Shown here: positions 43,485 to 45,384 of the stretch, piece by piece
How the letters are laid out: every line of letters begins with the position of its first letter
Numbering within the stretch: position 1 is the stretch's first letter
Source of the DNA: Spirochaetota bacterium
Lineage (GTDB): Bacteria; Spirochaetota; UBA4802; JAFGDQ01
Direction: 5' to 3'
Assembly: GCA_016932015.1 (NCBI GenBank)
Contig: JAFGDQ010000098.1
Span: 1 to 45,384, forward strand
DNA: 45,384 nucleotides
Position numbers and translations under genes: made by a program
The notes under the pieces: generated by a model
Seen by the model: only the letters and a program-made list of their open reading frames with translations
Database searches by the model: none
Told to the model about the DNA's origin: nothing

Positions 43485-43907
43485 TTAAAATTTTATTTCC
43501 TTAAGTCCGCCCACCTGGGTAAAAAGTGCCCTTGTGTCAGCTACGTCCCAGTGCTCTGCGAGTTTTCCTTTTTCGACGCGGAACATGTCAACGACATCAT
43601 ATTTTATTTTGTTTCCTGTGGCCGGATAATTCAAAAAGCCTTCTCCGGTATGTGTCCCTGTTATTGTGTTATATACAAAGACAAGGTTGCCGTCTGCTGT
43701 TATCATATTGATGTCAGCGCGGTGGTCGGGAATGGCTTTGAAGAAATTAACATGAAATTCAAGAAAGCCTGCTTTTCCCTGATCCGCATCCGGATTGTGC
43801 TGAATATAATCGTCATGCATAAATCTGTCAATTGCATCCAGATCATGTTCCTGAAAAATGACTTCATAAAATTCTTTTAAGAGTTTTTTGTTTTTATTTG
43901 TATCCAT
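43485..43907 (-). CDS. SnoaL-like NTF2-fold protein (ester cyclase type)
   Basis: A 140-residue single NTF2-like domain with the SnoaL-like order: LKEFYEVIFQEHDLDAIDRF, a DDYIQHNPD segment, then GFLEFH, TITGTHTGEG and VVDMFRVEKGKLAEHWDV. The conserved His and Asp of this pattern (YIQHNP and EHWD) line the cavity in polyketide cyclases and in predicted ester cyclases. In a gene region for polyketide-like ring cleavage products it might act on a related diketone, but this is only a guess. Monocistronic. Confidence 0.82.
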   Translation of the reverse strand: MDTNKNKKLLKEFYEVIFQEHDLDAIDRFMHDDYIQHNPDADQGKAGFLEFHVNFFKAIPDHRADINMITADGNLVFVYNTITGTHTGEGFLNYPATGNKIKYDVVDMFRVEKGKLAEHWDVADTRALFTQVGGLKEIKF

Positions 43908-44225
43908 GTTTACTGCCTTTTAAAAATCATCCTGAATGTTTTATAATCCGGTGTTTTTCCGGTATTTTACAGTAATTATAGCATCTTAAAATTGTGATAG
44001 TACATGAAATATTTTTAATAAAAATTAGATGTGCTGAGATTTGTTAATCGTTCCGTACAATGCTATAATATTAATCAATAATGGAGACAACAGGATTATT
44101 GTGTCAAACAGTGTTTGGAAATAAAGGGTAGAGGTGATAAAAAAATTCAGTGATATAAATAAATCGCCCTGCGGGGATTCTGCAGGGCGATGAAATATCA
44201 GTTTTGCTGGAATGAAAAAAATTTT
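43908..44225. other. Intergenic, with the cyclase-gene terminator
   Basis: About 320 bases between the SnoaL-like and cyclase genes, both on the minus strand. It holds the terminator at 44163-44191 and, to the left, the presumed promoter of the SnoaL-like gene. No coding signal. Confidence 0.5.
44163..44191 (-). terminator. Terminator of the cyclase-family gene
   Basis: Perfect 10-bp stem ATCGCCCTGC (44163-44172) with GCAGGGCGAT (44182-44191), nine-base loop. On the minus strand it is followed by a T-rich stretch, as expected for an intrinsic terminator 34 bp after the cyclase stop. Confidence 0.88.
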
Positions 44226-45113
44226 CTAGAAAGAACCTTTTTCCCATGCCACCAGTCTTACGAAACCTCCGTCTGCCATTTCGCAGCGGAACGGGAATGC
44301 TGCAATGATCATGCGTTTTCCTGTAACTTCGTCAACGTCGCCGCCTGCGTTCTCAACAGTGATAACGCCTGCCTGCATGAACATTCTGTGACATGGTTCG
44401 TAATCCGGGAATTCTACATCGGGATTTTTTCCTGTTGCTTTACGATAAGCTGTGTCTAACCATGGCATCTGGCCGCTTAAAGGTGCGTGCCATAATGGTG
44501 AGTCTGTTGCTCCCCATGTTCCAGTAATACCTTTGATTTTCTTTTCGTGAACAAGCCATTCAGCTACTTCAGGGCCCATTCCGGGATAATAGTTGTAATA
44601 CTTGTCATTATTTTTTCTCCAGTAATGCTGGAAACCTGTATTAACAACTACCCAGTCGTTTTCACGAATTTCGAGGCCGTCTTTTTTGGCAGCTTTTTCG
44701 AAATCTTCAGGCATCAGGATTTTCCAGAGGCCGGGCTCAAATCCTGTTTTCCATTCTTTTTCGAATTCTTCTTTTAGATGACGCATATCGAGAATAACGC
44801 CTGTGCCTACGCAGTATTCAAGCGGAATCTCGTTTAATGAGTAACCGTTGCGTTCACGGTCAACTTCTTCTTCGTGAAGAACATGGTTTGGTGCGTCCAT
44901 ATGTGTTCCGGCATGAAGAGTTCCTGTATAAGTCATGGTACGTTTATGGAAACGGCCCAGATACTGACCGCGCGGGAAAAGAAGGTCCTGACGTGGGCCG
45001 GGAAAAGGCCATAATGGAGTATCTGTGCCCCAGGGCTGTGAAAGGTCATAGATCTTTGTCATTTTATTTCTGTCAAGGTACATTCTGTCCTTGTTAAGTG
45101 GCATGTAAGCCAT
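44226..45113 (-). CDS. Cyclase-family metal hydrolase, candidate dihydrophloroglucinol cyclohydrolase
   Basis: A 295-residue member of the cyclase (kynurenine formamidase-like) family. The metal-binding signature HxGTHxDxPxH is complete at residues 67-77. It is longer than bacterial kynurenine formamidases (about 210) because of extra segments around 125-180 and 215-250. A manganese-dependent enzyme of this superfamily opens the ring of dihydrophloroglucinol to 3-hydroxy-5-oxohexanoate in clostridia and Collinsella. The company of athLS, BKACE and the HAD-type dehydrogenase makes that the preferred role here (inference). AGGAGGA at 45121-45127, seven bases before the ATG, fixes the start. It has its own terminator and a palindromic site upstream, so it is regulated separately from athLS. 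Confidence 0.87.
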   Translation of the reverse strand: MAYMPLNKDRMYLDRNKMTKIYDLSQPWGTDTPLWPFPGPRQDLLFPRGQYLGRFHKRTMTYTGTLHAGTHMDAPNHVLHEEEVDRERNGYSLNEIPLEYCVGTGVILDMRHLKEEFEKEWKTGFEPGLWKILMPEDFEKAAKKDGLEIRENDWVVVNTGFQHYWRKNNDKYYNYYPGMGPEVAEWLVHEKKIKGITGTWGATDSPLWHAPLSGQMPWLDTAYRKATGKNPDVEFPDYEPCHRMFMQAGVITVENAGGDVDEVTGKRMIIAAFPFRCEMADGGFVRLVAWEKGSF

Positions 45114-45239
45114 AGTACTTTCCTCCTATACTTATTATTTTTTATTATTTTAAAAACCTAATTTAATTCAAAGTCAAGTAAATTTATTCATTTTTATTTT
45201 GCATAGTGGAAAAATCATTTATGAATAAAAGATTTTTTT

Positions 45240-45254
45240 TGGCTATCTTAGCCA
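45240..45254. promoter_or_regulatory. Operator-like palindrome upstream of the cyclase gene
   Basis: TGGCTA-TCT-TAGCCA: two perfect 6-base arms with a 3-base spacer in otherwise AT-only surroundings, about 130 bp upstream of the cyclase start. The local GC peak makes it stand out. It may bind a regulator of the cyclase gene or of a gene to the right of the window. Confidence 0.45.
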
Positions 45255-45384
45255 TAAAAATAAATATTAGTAAAAATAAATAAAAAAATATTTTCTTATT
45301 TACTCATTTTGACTGACTTTTTATTATAGGAGAGAAGAAAAGGACAAATAAAAAAAGGCAAAACGACCGATGAAAGAGGTGACC

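Noticed and set aside
44226..45113. Kynurenine formamidase
   Set aside because: It shares the metal motif, but the protein is much longer, there are no tryptophan catabolism genes nearby, and the context points to ring opening of dihydrophloroglucinol.
45370..45384. ATG followed by four codons at the right edge, possible start of a plus-strand gene
   Set aside because: Only five codons are visible and the upstream ribosome site is weak, so it cannot be supported.

Overview
The window is chromosomal DNA of a moderately AT-rich, Gram-negative-type anaerobe. The evidence is a lipobox lipoprotein, an Lgt-type lipoprotein modification gene, and many oxygen-sensitive enzymes: a glycyl radical enzyme, a tungsten-type aldehyde oxidoreductase, molybdopterin hydroxylases and ferredoxin-fused flavoenzymes. 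Several proteins recall spirochaetes or anaerobic deltaproteobacteria, but no rRNA or other decisive marker is present, so the phylum is left open. I see no tRNA, rRNA, CRISPR array, transposase or phage module.

Left part (1-17.6 kb): a mixed housekeeping and accessory region. It holds a diguanylate cyclase, an acyl-CoA synthetase, a ferredoxin-nitroreductase, an LhgO-like oxidase, a MATE exporter, a transglutaminase-like protein, an alpha/beta hydrolase, a sodium:solute symporter, an SDR, a frameshifted lgt, a seven-repeat FG-GAP lipoprotein, a small conserved protein, Tag DNA glycosylase and an MFS exporter. Convergent gene pairs are separated by clear hairpin terminators, and a perfect 33-bp hairpin precedes tag.

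Middle (17.9-28 kb): an OYE-like Fe-S flavoenzyme, then a divergent pair encoding a glycyl-radical activase and a glycyl radical enzyme, followed by a URO-D-fold protein and an AOR-family tungstoenzyme. Directly behind the AOR lie previously uncalled remnants of a ThiF/MoeB-like E1 and a MoaD-like beta-grasp protein that still ends in Gly-Gly.

Right part (27.2-45.1 kb): what looks like a dispersed but nearly complete anaerobic trihydroxybenzene (pyrogallol/phloroglucinol) pathway. On the minus strand are athL-athS (pyrogallol-phloroglucinol transhydroxylase or a close relative), with a MoaD/ThiS-like protein and an FmdE-like protein in the same operon. On the plus strand are a BKACE-family lyase (candidate triacetate acetoacetate-lyase), an SDR (candidate phloroglucinol reductase) and a HAD-family dehydrogenase with altered active-site residues (candidate 3-hydroxy-5-oxohexanoate dehydrogenase). 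A cyclase-family metal hydrolase at 44.2-45.1 kb is the candidate dihydrophloroglucinol cyclohydrolase. An ADP-forming acyl-CoA synthetase could recover ATP from the CoA thioesters. Two IclR regulators and a two-subunit molybdenum hydroxylase complete the region.

Proposed flow (inference): trihydroxybenzene isomer -> phloroglucinol -> dihydrophloroglucinol -> 3-hydroxy-5-oxohexanoate -> triacetate -> acetoacetyl-CoA + acetoacetate -> acetyl-CoA -> acetate + ATP. Family assignments are strong. The step-by-step substrates are inferred from the co-occurrence of these families.
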